Counted from the first letter of the stretch, positions 26,069-35,027 are shown. The stretch is DNA of 42,382 nt from Proteobacteria bacterium SG_bin4 (GCA_002083395.1 LWDH01000021.1:240-42621), one strand, 5' to 3'. Numbers and translations are program-made. Notes: generated by a model from the letters alone, not told the origin.

Positions 26069-26680
26069 CTACCACTCATTATCCAACCACTTGCTTATTA
26101 CCGCAGATGCAGTGTCAACTCCCATGGTGGAGTGGCTCGAGAATAATTGAACGCTACAATTTGAATAAGTAGTACTAAGAAACAGATTTACATCCCTTAA
26201 GGTGCTATTTGCCTGCTGCTTGCTCAACTTATCAGCTTTTGTCAACAATATATGAACGGCTTTTCCTGTTGGGGTAAACCAATCCAACATTTTTATATCC
26301 AATGCTTTAAGAGGATGGCGGATATCCATTATCAATATCAGCCCTTTCAACGACTGACGAGTCTGTAAATAGTTTCCTAGGACTTTCTGCCAATGGCTTA
26401 TCACGGAGATCGGTACTTTGGCATAACCGTATCCGGGTAAATCGACCAAAAATTTTCCTGCGCCGATTTGAAAGAAATTAATATGCTGAGTTCTTCCTGG
26501 TGTTTTACTCACAAAAGCCAAGCGATTCTGATTTGTTATAGCATTAATGACGCTGGACTTTCCAGCATTGGAGCGTCCAGCAAACGCAATTTCAATGCCC
26601 GTGGGCGGTGGTAAATCCTTCTCTTCATAGGCAGAAGTCACAAAAAATGCTTTATGAAACCGAGACATGAAATCAGTCAT
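26069..26680 (-). CDS. engB: Ribosome-biogenesis GTPase EngB (YsxC/YihA)
   Basis: 203 residues, circularly ordered Ras-like GTPase needed for 50S subunit assembly and cell division. Motifs are FAGRSNAGKSSVINAI (G1), TPGRTQHINFF (G2), LVDLPGYGYAKV (G3) and TKADKLSKQQ (G4). ATG 26680 overlaps the coaX end by 8 bases. Last of the block birA-coaX-engB. Confidence 0.96.
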   Translation of the reverse strand: MTDFMSRFHKAFFVTSAYEEKDLPPPTGIEIAFAGRSNAGKSSVINAITNQNRLAFVSKTPGRTQHINFFQIGAGKFLVDLPGYGYAKVPISVISHWQKVLGNYLQTRQSLKGLILIMDIRHPLKALDIKMLDWFTPTGKAVHILLTKADKLSKQQANSTLRDVNLFLSTTYSNCSVQLFSSHSTMGVDTASAVISKWLDNEW

Positions 26681-27440
26681 TACTCATTTTATTTTGATTA
26701 AACATGATATCGTGAGCAATTATGATAAGTCCCTCAAGAACCAAATTATCGATGACTTGAAAAGGTATTTCTATAAAAGGTGTCAGTTCTGAACTACCGC
26801 CGCCACTTATAAAACACTTTAGAGCGGGTTCATTTAATTGCGTGGAAACTCTGTAATAGAAATGTTCGATCGCACCCAACACACTATGCACTAAACCAGT
26901 ATGCACTGCATCGTCTGTAGATTGAGGAAAGTCTTGAAAGGTACCAGTGAGCAAAGTTCTTATTTTTGTTCCTGATTGTAAACTTTCACGCATCAAATAT
27001 ATACCAGGCATGATAACACCGCCAAGAAACTCGCCAGAATCAGAAAGAGCATCAATGGTAACCGCAGTGCCTACATTCACTACGATACAAGCCCGTTGAT
27101 TAAAATTCCAGGCTGCAACTAGAGCGGCCCAGCGATCACTGCCCAATTGTTCTGGGTTACGATAGCAATTCAATACCCCACACTGAAAAACACGTGCTTT
27201 TATCCAATGAGGTTTCACAGCCCATATCGATAATATCGCTTCCTCAAGTTCGTCTTGCAATAAATTTGCTGCCACATGAGAAATGATAATGTGCAAAGGC
27301 GAAGGGAGTTTTTTAAAGGTGTTAAATAAATGGTAAATTTCTTTATTAGAAATTTCTCCTTTTGTCAACCAAATGGCATCTTTTTTAAGTCCCCATTTAA
27401 AAAAAGAATTCCCTGAATCAATAGCTAATATCATTGACAT
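26673..27440 (-). CDS. coaX: Type III pantothenate kinase
   Basis: 255 residues of the ASKHA superfamily, phosphorylating pantothenate in the first step of CoA synthesis. AIDSGNSFFKWGL is motif 1 near the start. GSDRWAALVAAW, VNVGTAVTIDAL and LGGVIMPGIYLM follow as expected for type III, and SGGGSSEL is near the end. Six bases downstream of birA, a pairing (BirA plus CoaX, sometimes fused) that is common in bacteria. An alternative start is Met-3. Confidence 0.95.
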   Translation of the reverse strand: MSMILAIDSGNSFFKWGLKKDAIWLTKGEISNKEIYHLFNTFKKLPSPLHIIISHVAANLLQDELEEAILSIWAVKPHWIKARVFQCGVLNCYRNPEQLGSDRWAALVAAWNFNQRACIVVNVGTAVTIDALSDSGEFLGGVIMPGIYLMRESLQSGTKIRTLLTGTFQDFPQSTDDAVHTGLVHSVLGAIEHFYYRVSTQLNEPALKCFISGGGSSELTPFIEIPFQVIDNLVLEGLIIIAHDIMFNQNKMSND

Positions 27441-27446
27441 TGATAT

Positions 27447-28289
27447 TTAGGATTCTGCTTTCAATCTTAAGGAAATATCACCAATATTGAATGTTCTTAT
27501 GCCTGAATTTGTGATCAATTTAAGCGCACCGGAGTCATCGATTCCGTCGACAGCACCATCTATAGTTGCACCAGTTGGCAGTTTTAAGGTGACTTCGCAA
27601 CCTTCATATGCGTGACTCTTGATCCACTCGTTTCTGAAATAAAGAAATCCATACGTTTCGAAATCATCTAGCATATTTTTTAGCTCAGTAAGTAACTTAC
27701 CTAATACCTGATTTCGATCAAGGTGATATCCTGTTATCTCGAAGAGATCAGTGGCTTCTTGATTGATTAACTGTTTTAAGGGATCTGAGAGGTAGAAATT
27801 GACACCAATTCCAATTGCAGCAAAAGTAGTACCATCAGGTTTGACTCTAATTTCAGTTAATATTCCAGCGAGTTTCTTTTTCTCATACAAGATATCATTC
27901 GGCCATTTGAGTTGAATATTTATAATCGAGAAAGCTTTGAGAGTCCGGATTATCGCAAGACCAATGACTAAACTAAGTCCTGATAAAAGGGATGGTTTTT
28001 TTTTAAAATGTCTTAACACAGAAAATGTCAAACAATTTCCGGTTTCACAAAACCATGTGCGCCCTTGCCTACCCCTTCCACTGGATTGGTATTCTGCGAC
28101 TACTGCGATCAATATCCGATTATTTGAAGATATTAATTGGGGAGAATTGGTCAATATCCAGTTGTTTGTAGAATCAATCTTATCAAATACAATCAACTGG
28201 ATATCGTGATTAGAAAATGAGCATGACCTTAGAATTTCATCATAACTTAGCTTATTATTATGAATCAGGTATTTCTTTATTTTGTGCAA
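27447..28289 (-). CDS. birA: Biotin--[acetyl-CoA-carboxylase] ligase, without DNA-binding domain
   Basis: 280 residues. The catalytic core shows FDKIDSTNNWILTN, SGRGRQGRTWF (biotinyl-AMP loop), LKWPNDILYEKKKLAGIL and the C-terminal domain GATIDGAVDGIDDSGALKLI. Only about 35 residues precede the core against about 85 in E. coli BirA, so the winged-helix repressor domain is missing. It should biotinylate AccB but not repress the biotin operon. It lies 59 bases after rplQ and just before coaX. More AT-rich than the biotin genes at 11.6-16.1 kb. Confidence 0.93.
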   Translation of the reverse strand: MHKIKKYLIHNNKLSYDEILRSCSFSNHDIQLIVFDKIDSTNNWILTNSPQLISSNNRILIAVVAEYQSSGRGRQGRTWFCETGNCLTFSVLRHFKKKPSLLSGLSLVIGLAIIRTLKAFSIINIQLKWPNDILYEKKKLAGILTEIRVKPDGTTFAAIGIGVNFYLSDPLKQLINQEATDLFEITGYHLDRNQVLGKLLTELKNMLDDFETYGFLYFRNEWIKSHAYEGCEVTLKLPTGATIDGAVDGIDDSGALKLITNSGIRTFNIGDISLRLKAES

Positions 28290-28348
28290 GTAAAATAGCT
28301 AACAACATTAATCAATAATTCAACAAAATAAACAAGTTATTAATTGAA

Positions 28349-28744
28349 TTATGATTTCATTTGATCAGAATCAGATAAGTCTAAGTTAGGTCGATCCACC
28401 AATTCAACCAATGCCATAGGGGCATTATCACTCTTTCTAAATCCGAATTTAAGAATTCGTATATATCCACCAGGCCGTTCATTATATCGAGGCCCAAGTT
28501 CCGCGAAAAGCTTAATCACATTACCGCGATTTCTTAATTTATTAAAAGCCAGACGTTTATTAGAAAGCGAACCTTCTTTCCCTAAAGTAATTACTGGCTC
28601 AATAAATTTTCGTAATTCTTTTGCCTTAGGTAAAGTTGTCTTAATTACTTCATGTTCTATTAAAGAATTACTCATGTTTCGAAGCATTAATAGCCTGTGA
28701 CTACTGCTTCTATTTAATTTTCTTAAAGCACACCTATGACGCAT
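28349..28744 (-). CDS. rplQ: 50S ribosomal protein L17
   Basis: 131 residues (bL17; E. coli 127). Starts MRHRCALRKLNRSSSHR, with the conserved N-terminal helix that contacts 23S rRNA, followed by MLRNMSNSLIEHEVIKTTLPKAK with its usual motif. Its ATG lies inside the end of rpoA (11-base overlap), giving the normal alpha-operon ending. An imperfect, AT-only 9-bp stem (28315-28323 with 28344-28352) overlaps its stop; it has no GC and no T-run, so it is probably not a terminator. Confidence 0.98.
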   Translation of the reverse strand: MRHRCALRKLNRSSSHRLLMLRNMSNSLIEHEVIKTTLPKAKELRKFIEPVITLGKEGSLSNKRLAFNKLRNRGNVIKLFAELGPRYNERPGGYIRILKFGFRKSDNAPMALVELVDRPNLDLSDSDQMKS

Positions 28745-29735
28745 GATTAATATCCTTTACTAAATTATCTAAATTAGGAGGTGGCCAATTATCTAATTTC
28801 ATTCCTAATGTCAGCTCACGAGCAGCAAGCACCTCTTTTATCTCATTAAGTGATTTTCTTCCAAGATTGGGCGTTCTTAGCAATTCGGCTTCAGTTCTTT
28901 GAATCAAATCACCAATATAATAAATATTTTCTACTTTAAGGCAATTTGCTGATCTGACAGTCAATTCCAAATCATCGACAGGTCTTAACAAGATAGGATC
29001 AATTTGGGGGGTTTGGGGTTGTTCTTTTGGAATTGGAGTGCTTTCCAGATCAGCAAATACAGATAACTGCTGAACAAGTACTCGCGCTGCATATCGTATT
29101 GCTTCTTCAGGATCGACAATCCCATTTGTTTCTAAATCAATCACTAGTTTATCTAAATCAGTACGCTGTTCAACTCGTGCGCTTTCAACGATATAGCTAA
29201 CTCTCTTTACAGGACTAAAAGATGCATCAAGCAATATTGTACCCACATTATTATCTTGATTTTTTAATCTTCTTAGAGTCGCAGGTACATAACCACGACC
29301 TTTTTCAACTTTAAGTTGAATCTCAAGACTCCCATCCGAAGTTAAATGAGCAATAACATGGTCAGGATTGACGATTTCAACATCGTGGCCAACTTCAAAA
29401 TCACTCGCAGTAACAATGCCTTTTCCAGCTTTCTTCAAAGTAAGCATAGCTTCATCATTATTATGCAGCTTAAGAATAATACCTTTTATGTTTAATAAAA
29501 TGTCAACGACATCTTCCTGTACTCCTTCAATGGAAGAATATTCGTGCAAAACTCCAGAAATTTTTACTTCAGTAGGAGCAAAACCATTCATCGATGACAG
29601 CAATATGCGTCGTAATGCATTACCCAAAGTGTGACCGTAGCCTCGTTCAAAAGGCTCCATTACAACTGTAGCGTGTAAAGGTGAAATATTTTGCACATCA
29701 ACTATGCGAGGTGTTAATAAATCATGACCATGCAT
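28734..29735 (-). CDS. rpoA: RNA polymerase alpha subunit
   Basis: 333 residues, the assembly platform of RNA polymerase. The N-terminal domain (1-230) includes FERGYGHTLGNALRRILLSS, the dimerisation helix, and IGTI-like core strands. The C-terminal domain (about 250-325, DLELTVRSANCLKVENIYYI then RTPNLGRKSLNEIKEVLAAR) binds UP elements and activators. Preceded by rpsD (39 bases) and overlapped by rplQ. Confidence 0.99.
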   Translation of the reverse strand: MHGHDLLTPRIVDVQNISPLHATVVMEPFERGYGHTLGNALRRILLSSMNGFAPTEVKISGVLHEYSSIEGVQEDVVDILLNIKGIILKLHNNDEAMLTLKKAGKGIVTASDFEVGHDVEIVNPDHVIAHLTSDGSLEIQLKVEKGRGYVPATLRRLKNQDNNVGTILLDASFSPVKRVSYIVESARVEQRTDLDKLVIDLETNGIVDPEEAIRYAARVLVQQLSVFADLESTPIPKEQPQTPQIDPILLRPVDDLELTVRSANCLKVENIYYIGDLIQRTEAELLRTPNLGRKSLNEIKEVLAARELTLGMKLDNWPPPNLDNLVKDINHAS

Positions 29736-29774
29736 AACAAAGTCCTTTAAATTTGCAACCGAATTGAAATGAGA

Positions 29775-30401
29775 TTATTTCGAATACAATTCAACAACCA
29801 ACGATTCATTGATAGTCGAAGTTATATCAGAACGATCTGGTACTACTTTGAAAATTCCTCGCATTTCTTTTACATTTATATCGAGCCAACTTGGGAATGT
29901 TCGATTTTCAGCCGCAATAATTGATGTTTTTATTCTCAACTGATTTTTTGCATTCTGAGATAGCTCAATGATATCACCAGGTTTTACTTGGTATGCAGGG
30001 ATATTCGTTCTCTTTCCATTAACCAACACACAATTATGCCGTACAACTTGTCGGGCTTCCGAACGGGATGATCCAAAGCCCATCAAATATGCAACATTAT
30101 CTAATCGACTTTCTAAATTCTGAATAAGATTTACACCTGTAATTCCTTTCTTACTATCGGCCTTTTTATAAATATTCCGAAATTGTTTTTCCAGAATTCC
30201 ATAAATTTTTTTTATTTTCTGCTTTTCCCTTAGCTGCACACCATAGTCCGATAAGCGACCCTTTTTTTGCCCGTGCTGACCTGCAGGATAATTTCTTCTT
30301 TCAATCGCACACTTGTCTGTAAAGCACTTTTCTCCTTTCAGAAATAGTTTTTCACCTTCACGACGACATTGCTTGCATTTTGGTTCAAGATTTCTAGCCA
30401 A
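29775..30401 (-). CDS. rpsD: 30S ribosomal protein S4
   Basis: 208 residues (uS4), primary 16S binder and usual translational repressor of the alpha operon. The N-terminus has Cys at positions 9, 12, 26 and 31 (CKQCRREG...KCFTDKC), the zinc-binding C+ form, unlike the Cys-poor E. coli S4. The S4 RNA-binding domain follows (SRLDNVAYLMGFGSSRSEAR). Gap to rpsK 9 bases. No repressor-site pseudoknot was searched for. Confidence 0.98.
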   Translation of the reverse strand: MARNLEPKCKQCRREGEKLFLKGEKCFTDKCAIERRNYPAGQHGQKKGRLSDYGVQLREKQKIKKIYGILEKQFRNIYKKADSKKGITGVNLIQNLESRLDNVAYLMGFGSSRSEARQVVRHNCVLVNGKRTNIPAYQVKPGDIIELSQNAKNQLRIKTSIIAAENRTFPSWLDINVKEMRGIFKVVPDRSDITSTINESLVVELYSK

Positions 30402-30410
30402 AATATTCTC

Positions 30411-30800
30411 CTATATTCTTCTTTTTTTGGGTGGGCGACATCCATTATGTGGAACAGGCGTAACGTCCGAAATGCTAGTAATCTTGAAACCAGCCAAATT
30501 CAGCGCACGTACCGCAGAGTCGCGACCAGGTCCCGGTCCCTTAACTCTGACTTCTAAATTTTTGACTCCACATTCTATGGCTATCTTACTGGCGTTTTCA
30601 GCTGCAACCTGCGCTGCAAAAGGAGTACTTTTTCTTGATCCTTTAAATCCAGCGCCACCAGAAGTTGCCCAAGATAATGCATTTCCTTGACGATCTGTAA
30701 TTGTCACTATTGTGTTATTGAAAGAAGCATGTATATGCGCTATTCCTTCAGAAACATTTTTTTTAATTTTTTTTCTTACTTTTGATACTACTTTTGCCAT
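30411..30800 (-). CDS. rpsK: 30S ribosomal protein S11
   Basis: 129 residues (uS11), platform of the 30S next to the E-site mRNA. Signature NNTIVTITDRQGNALSWATS and the end VTPVPHNGCRPPKKRRI match the family exactly in length. Starts at ATG 30800, 29 bases after rpsM. Confidence 0.98.
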   Translation of the reverse strand: MAKVVSKVRKKIKKNVSEGIAHIHASFNNTIVTITDRQGNALSWATSGGAGFKGSRKSTPFAAQVAAENASKIAIECGVKNLEVRVKGPGPGRDSAVRALNLAGFKITSISDVTPVPHNGCRPPKKRRI

Positions 30801-30829
30801 CAGATTAGGTATCCTGTAAAAAGTTTAAA

Positions 30830-31189
30830 TCATCGTGCTCTGATTGCTTTGCGTGGTCCTTTTCGAGTTCTAGCATTTGTTCGTGTCCTCTGACCACGAA
30901 CTGGCAAGCCTTTGCGATGTCTTAGGCCCCGATAACATCCCAAATCCATTAATCGCTTGATATTCATAGAAATCTCACGTCGCAAATCACCTTCAATCGT
31001 AAATTTAGAAATTTGCTCACGTAAATCGTCGATCTGTTTATCTGATAGATCTTTAAGCTTTATATCCTTGCTTATTCCCACAGATTTACAAATATTTGAG
31101 GATCTGGTTCTTCCAATTCCGTAGATAGATGTTAATGCAATGCCAACGTGTTGATGGTTAGGTAAATTTACCCCTGCAATCCTTGTCAT
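30830..31189 (-). CDS. rpsM: 30S ribosomal protein S13
   Basis: 119 residues (uS13), 30S head protein touching the P-site tRNA and bridge B1. Starts MTRIAGVNLPNHQHVGIALT; the C-terminus HRKGLPVRGQRTRTNARTRK is the conserved tail. First gene of the alpha group, 20 bases after rpmJ. Confidence 0.98.
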   Translation of the reverse strand: MTRIAGVNLPNHQHVGIALTSIYGIGRTRSSNICKSVGISKDIKLKDLSDKQIDDLREQISKFTIEGDLRREISMNIKRLMDLGCYRGLRHRKGLPVRGQRTRTNARTRKGPRKAIRAR

Positions 31190-31209
31190 TCTTTGTCCTG
31201 TGTTAAATA

Positions 31210-31323
31210 TTAACCTTGACGCTGCTTATGCCGTGGATCTTCACATATAACGCGTACTATTCTTTTTCTTCTTATAACTTTACAGTTTCTGCATAATTTC
31301 TTTACTGATGCGCTGACTTTCAT
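31210..31323 (-). CDS. rpmJ: 50S ribosomal protein L36
   Basis: 37 codons: MKVSASVKKLCRNCKVIRRK, then RIVRVICEDPRHKQRQG and TAA at 31210. The spacing C..C..C..H (CRNC, VIC, DPRH) makes it the zinc-binding C+ form of bL36, which caps the 50S near the peptidyl-transferase region. Too short for automatic open-frame lists. It sits 25 bases after infA and 20 before rpsM, exactly where bacteria keep it. Confidence 0.97.
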   Translation of the reverse strand: MKVSASVKKLCRNCKVIRRKRIVRVICEDPRHKQRQG

Positions 31324-31348
31324 CGTACTCTCTAAATTGTTGAATTAT

Positions 31349-31567
31349 TTATTTTGCTCTAAAAGTGATTCGTGCTCTTGTTAAATCATAAGGTGTTAAA
31401 TCAACAGTCACTTTATCCCCAGGTAAGATCCTTATATAATGCATCCTCATTTTACCGGATATGTGCCCTAGTACTATATGTCCATTTTCTAACTTTACAC
31501 GGAAAGTTGCATTTGGCAGTGTCTCAAGAATTTCGCCTTGCATTTGTATAGTTTCTTCTTTTGCCAT
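31349..31567 (-). CDS. infA: Translation initiation factor IF-1
   Basis: 72 residues, a single OB-fold (MQGEILETLPNATFRVKLEN; HISGKMRMHYIRILPGDKV) that binds the A site during initiation. Length equals E. coli IF-1. Located between secY and rpmJ, a position common in betaproteobacteria rather than in E. coli, where infA is apart. Confidence 0.98.
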   Translation of the reverse strand: MAKEETIQMQGEILETLPNATFRVKLENGHIVLGHISGKMRMHYIRILPGDKVTVDLTPYDLTRARITFRAK

Positions 31568-31597
31568 AAATCTTAGTTTATTGAAAATTCTTTAGCA

Positions 31598-32926
31598 TTA
31601 GTGCGTAGGAATTCTACTATTACCTTTCAAATTTGCTTTTTTAAGTAAACTATCATATTGAGAAGACATCACATGAGATTGAATTTGCGACATGAAATCC
31701 ATCGTTACAATTACTATTATCAATAATGATGTACCACCAAAGTAAAATGGGACATTCCATTTTAGTATTAGAAATTCAGGTAATAAACAAACAAGGGTTA
31801 CATAAAGAGAGCCACTTAATGTCAATCTCAACATAATATTTTCAATATAGCGTGTCGTTTGCTCGCCAGGTCTGATACCTGGAATAAAAGCGCCGCTTTT
31901 CTTAAGGTTATCCGATGTTTCTTTAGGATTAAATACTAATGCGGTATAGAAAAAACAAAAGAAAATTATCATGACTGCATAGAATATTACATATACTGGC
32001 TGGCCTGGTGCTAATGCACCACTAATATCTTTTAACCAAATCATGGAATCGTTGCTTGCAAACCAACCCGCCAAGGTAGCTGGAAACAATATAATGCTTG
32101 AAGCAAATATCGGGGGGATGACTCCAGCCATATTCAATTTAAGTGGCAAATGCGAACTCTGTCCTCCGAAAATTTTTTTACCAACTTGCCGTTTAGCATA
32201 ATTAACTAAAATTCTACGCTGTCCTTTTTCAATAAATACAACTAAACAAGTTACCATGGCAGCAGCAATAAATATAGCTAAAGCAACAAGAAAATGCATT
32301 GAGCCGGTGCTAACTAGATCTAGAGTTCCACCAATGGCACTCGGTAATCCAGCAGCGATTCCTGCAAATATAATTAGTGATATACCGTTTCCAATTCCTC
32401 TCTCGGTAATTTGCTCGCCCAACCACATTAGAAATATTGTGCCGGTTACTAAAGTAACAACTGTTGTTAGCACGAACATGCCGCCAGGTACAATCACTAA
32501 TCCATTCTGCGATTGTAACGCTATTGAAATACCATAACTTTGCACTAAGGCTAAAAAAAGTGTTCCGTAACGAGTATATTGCGTTATCTTTCTCCGCCCA
32601 CTCTCACCTTCTTTTTTAAGAGTCTCTAAATAGGGTACTGCAACCGTCCCCAATTGCATAATAATTGAAGCCGATATGTATGGCATGATTCCTAGCGCAA
32701 AAATTGAAAAGCGCGAAAGAGCTCCTCCCGAGAACATATTAAACATTCCCAAAACGCCATTTTCTTGAGAATTAAAAAGATCTTTTAAAACAACAGGATC
32801 TATCCCAGGAACTGGTACATGCGCTCCAACTCTATAAACGATTAGTGCTAAAAATAAGAAAAGCAATCTTCTTTTTAAATCTGCAAACTTATCTATTGGC
32901 TTTTGCATTATTCCATTAGCTGACAA
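31598..32926 (-). CDS. secY: Preprotein translocase subunit SecY
   Basis: 442 residues with ten transmembrane helices, the channel of SecYEG. Conserved parts are ALGIMPYISASIIMQLGTVA, GERGIGNGISLIIFAGIAAG-like segment (residues 170-190), FAKRQVG/GGQSSHLPLKLN around residue 245, and GIRPGEQTTRYIENIMLRLT. Its location after rplO in spc is universal. Secretion of the PEP-CTERM and pilus proteins in this window would pass through it. Confidence 0.98.
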   Translation of the reverse strand: MSANGIMQKPIDKFADLKRRLLFLFLALIVYRVGAHVPVPGIDPVVLKDLFNSQENGVLGMFNMFSGGALSRFSIFALGIMPYISASIIMQLGTVAVPYLETLKKEGESGRRKITQYTRYGTLFLALVQSYGISIALQSQNGLVIVPGGMFVLTTVVTLVTGTIFLMWLGEQITERGIGNGISLIIFAGIAAGLPSAIGGTLDLVSTGSMHFLVALAIFIAAAMVTCLVVFIEKGQRRILVNYAKRQVGKKIFGGQSSHLPLKLNMAGVIPPIFASSIILFPATLAGWFASNDSMIWLKDISGALAPGQPVYVIFYAVMIIFFCFFYTALVFNPKETSDNLKKSGAFIPGIRPGEQTTRYIENIMLRLTLSGSLYVTLVCLLPEFLILKWNVPFYFGGTSLLIIVIVTMDFMSQIQSHVMSSQYDSLLKKANLKGNSRIPTH

Positions 32927-32960
32927 TTCTTCTCCTCATGTTGCTCACGTCATCCATCCT

Positions 32961-33374
32961 CTAGTTTATTTTGCTTTGTATACTCTTAGTAACAGAAATA
33001 TTATCAAAACAAAATTTAACTTTCCCTTCAGATGCGTTATAAATTTTTACTTTGCGAATCTTTCCTGATATCAAGCCTTTTTCTCTAAGTAAACTAAGAT
33101 CTATTTTGTCATCTTCTACTAAAGAATCCAGTTCCTGCAACTTAAGAGAAGTTTTTAATTTGGCCCTATAATTAACAAATCCCTTCTTCGGTAATCGACG
33201 TTGAATAGGCATCTGCCCACCTTCAAATCCAACTTTGTGAAATCCACCTGAGCGTGACTTTTGACCTTTATGTCCTCTACCACAAGTTTTTCCAAACCCA
33301 CTTCCTATTCCCCGGCCAACTCGTGTTTGTTTTCTTTTAGCTCCAGGAGCCGCTTTAATTGTATTTAGAAACAT
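32961..33374 (-). CDS. rplO: 50S ribosomal protein L15
   Basis: 137 residues (uL15). Basic N-terminus PGAKRKQTRVGRGIGSGFGK and GHKGQKSRSGG are the extended rRNA-binding part; the C-terminal fold ends VTKSIQSKIN. Slightly shorter than E. coli (144). Five bases after rpmD. Confidence 0.98.
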   Translation of the reverse strand: MFLNTIKAAPGAKRKQTRVGRGIGSGFGKTCGRGHKGQKSRSGGFHKVGFEGGQMPIQRRLPKKGFVNYRAKLKTSLKLQELDSLVEDDKIDLSLLREKGLISGKIRKVKIYNASEGKVKFCFDNISVTKSIQSKIN

Positions 33375-33379
33375 TTCAT

Positions 33380-33559
33380 CTAATCACATTTTATTAAATA
33401 AGATACTTTTCGAATCATTCCTCTAATTGCTGGAGTATCTTCTAATATTGAAATACTATTTAATTTTCTTAATCCTAAACCTTTAATTGTTTCCCGATGT
33501 GTTCTCTTTGTACTAATTGGGCTTTTTATCAAAGTTACCTTGATAGAGTTATTTGTCAT
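33380..33559 (-). CDS. rpmD: 50S ribosomal protein L30
   Basis: 59 codons by direct translation: MTNNSIKVTLIKSPISTKRT, then HRETIKGLGLRKLNSISILE and DTPAIRGMIRKVSYLIKCD, stop TAG at 33380. Fits bacterial uL30 (59 in E. coli), with the family motif KGLGLRK. The ATG overlaps the rpsE stop (ATGA at 33556-33559), and it is 5 bases from rplO. Too short for ordinary open-frame lists. Confidence 0.97.
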   Translation of the reverse strand: MTNNSIKVTLIKSPISTKRTHRETIKGLGLRKLNSISILEDTPAIRGMIRKVSYLIKCD

Positions 33560-34098
33560 GAGTTCTTACCTATAATAATATCCTCTAAATTTTTATTTCT
33601 TTTCGCAGCAATCTCGGCAGGTGTTCTCATCATGCTCAAACCTTTGAGGGTAGCTCTAACCACATTATAAGGATTGGTGGAGCCAATACATTTTGCCAAA
33701 ATATTGGTCATTCCCATTACTTCAAATATCGCACGCATAGGACCCCCTGCAATAATTCCAGTGCCCTCAGGCGCAGGCTGCATATATATTTTTGCTGCTC
33801 CATGAGAGGCTGTGATTGGATGATATATCGTTCCACCTTTCAATTTAACTTTAATTAATTTTTTTCTCGCCTCATCCATTGCTTTCTGAACAGCTACTGG
33901 AACTTCTCTTGCTTTTCCCTTCCCCATACCGACACCGCCATCCCCATCACCCACTACAGTCAGCGCTGCAAATCCTAATATCCTACCGCCCTTAACAACT
34001 TTAGTCACACGATTAATCGCTACCATTTTTTCACGAAGATTGTCTCCAGTTTCTTCTTCAGTGTTGGTTTTACTATTTAATTTATTCAGTTTTGACAT
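33556..34098 (-). CDS. rpsE: 30S ribosomal protein S5
   Basis: 180 residues (uS5; E. coli 167). N-terminal extension then REKMVAINRVTKVVKGGRIL (S5 RNA-binding) and GKAREVPVAVQKAMDEARKK; the C-terminal domain has ASHGAAKIYMQPAPEGTGII. It supports decoding accuracy and mRNA unwinding. Coupled to rpmD by overlap. Confidence 0.98.
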   Translation of the reverse strand: MSKLNKLNSKTNTEEETGDNLREKMVAINRVTKVVKGGRILGFAALTVVGDGDGGVGMGKGKAREVPVAVQKAMDEARKKLIKVKLKGGTIYHPITASHGAAKIYMQPAPEGTGIIAGGPMRAIFEVMGMTNILAKCIGSTNPYNVVRATLKGLSMMRTPAEIAAKRNKNLEDIIIGKNS

Positions 34099-34107
34099 TT
34101 TGATTAT

Positions 34108-34464
34108 TTAGAAAATTAATCCTTCTTCGCGCGCAGCTTCTGCCAAGGCTTTAACACGTCCATGATATCGATAACCCGATCTATCGAATGCAATTTTCGA
34201 TACTCCGTGTTCTATTGCTTTCTGCGCTATTTTTTTCCCAATTAAAATTGCTGCAGATATATTTCCGCCATTATTCAATTCTTTTTTAAAATCTTTCTCT
34301 AGCGACGATGCTTGTATAATAACCATATTTTTTTTGTCATCAATTATCTGAGCATAAATATGAGAATTTGTTTTATGAACAGTAAGCCGTATCGCATTGT
34401 TATTAACAATCCGAATTCTTGTTTGTTTTGCTCTAAGCTGTCGTCTTTCGTTATTACTTTTCAT
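34108..34464 (-). CDS. rplR: 50S ribosomal protein L18
   Basis: 118 residues (uL18), binds 5S rRNA with L5 and L25. The C-terminal FDRSGYRYHGRVKALAEAAR is the family signature. Very AT-rich and Asn/Ile/Lys-biased (for example NNERRQLRAKQTRIRIVNNN). Nine bases from both neighbours. Confidence 0.98.
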   Translation of the reverse strand: MKSNNERRQLRAKQTRIRIVNNNAIRLTVHKTNSHIYAQIIDDKKNMVIIQASSLEKDFKKELNNGGNISAAILIGKKIAQKAIEHGVSKIAFDRSGYRYHGRVKALAEAAREEGLIF

Positions 34465-34473
34465 ATTTTTTAG

Positions 34474-35007
34474 CTATTTTTTCTTAGTTTCTTTTAATAT
34501 TATAACTTCATCGCTATATCTAACACCCTTGCCTTTATATGGCTCCGGACTTCTGTAGGCACGTATATCTGCCGCTACCTGCCCCACTTTTTGCTTATCG
34601 ATCCCCTTGATCACTATTTCTGTCTGTGTAGGTGTTTCAATTTTAATCCCTGTCGGTATCTCGTGATCAATTGGATGAGAAAAACCCAAGGCTAAATTAA
34701 TTTTATTTTGATTAATCTGCGCTCGATATCCGACCCCTACTAATTGAAGTTTTTTTTCGAATCCTATTGTTACGCCTTTAATCATATTAGCTATTAACAT
34801 TCGGATTGTACCAGCTAGCGCATTAGCATGTTGCGTATTTATATTACTTTTAACAAGTAACGCATTGCCTTGGTTTTCAACTTCAATTTCATTTGGAATA
34901 TCTTGATTAACAGCACCTAACGGTCCTTTTACTGTAAGTTTTTTTCCGGTTAAGCTGATCTCTACTTCTTTTAGCAACATAATCGGATTTTTACTAACTC
35001 GTGACAT
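34474..35007 (-). CDS. rplF: 50S ribosomal protein L6
   Basis: 177 residues (uL6), two similar alpha/beta domains near the sarcin-ricin loop. Starts MSRVSKNPIMLLKEVEISLT; ends with RSPEPYKGKGVRYSDEVIIL, the conserved C-terminal signature. Length equals E. coli. Confidence 0.98.
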   Translation of the reverse strand: MSRVSKNPIMLLKEVEISLTGKKLTVKGPLGAVNQDIPNEIEVENQGNALLVKSNINTQHANALAGTIRMLIANMIKGVTIGFEKKLQLVGVGYRAQINQNKINLALGFSHPIDHEIPTGIKIETPTQTEIVIKGIDKQKVGQVAADIRAYRSPEPYKGKGVRYSDEVIILKETKKK

Positions 35008-35027
35008 AATATTTTTAACTCAAATAG

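Noticed and set aside
28315..28352. Terminator after rplQ
   Set aside because: The 9-bp stem is almost purely A-T, has a loop of about 20 bases and no T-run; birA follows after 59 bases, so read-through is likely.
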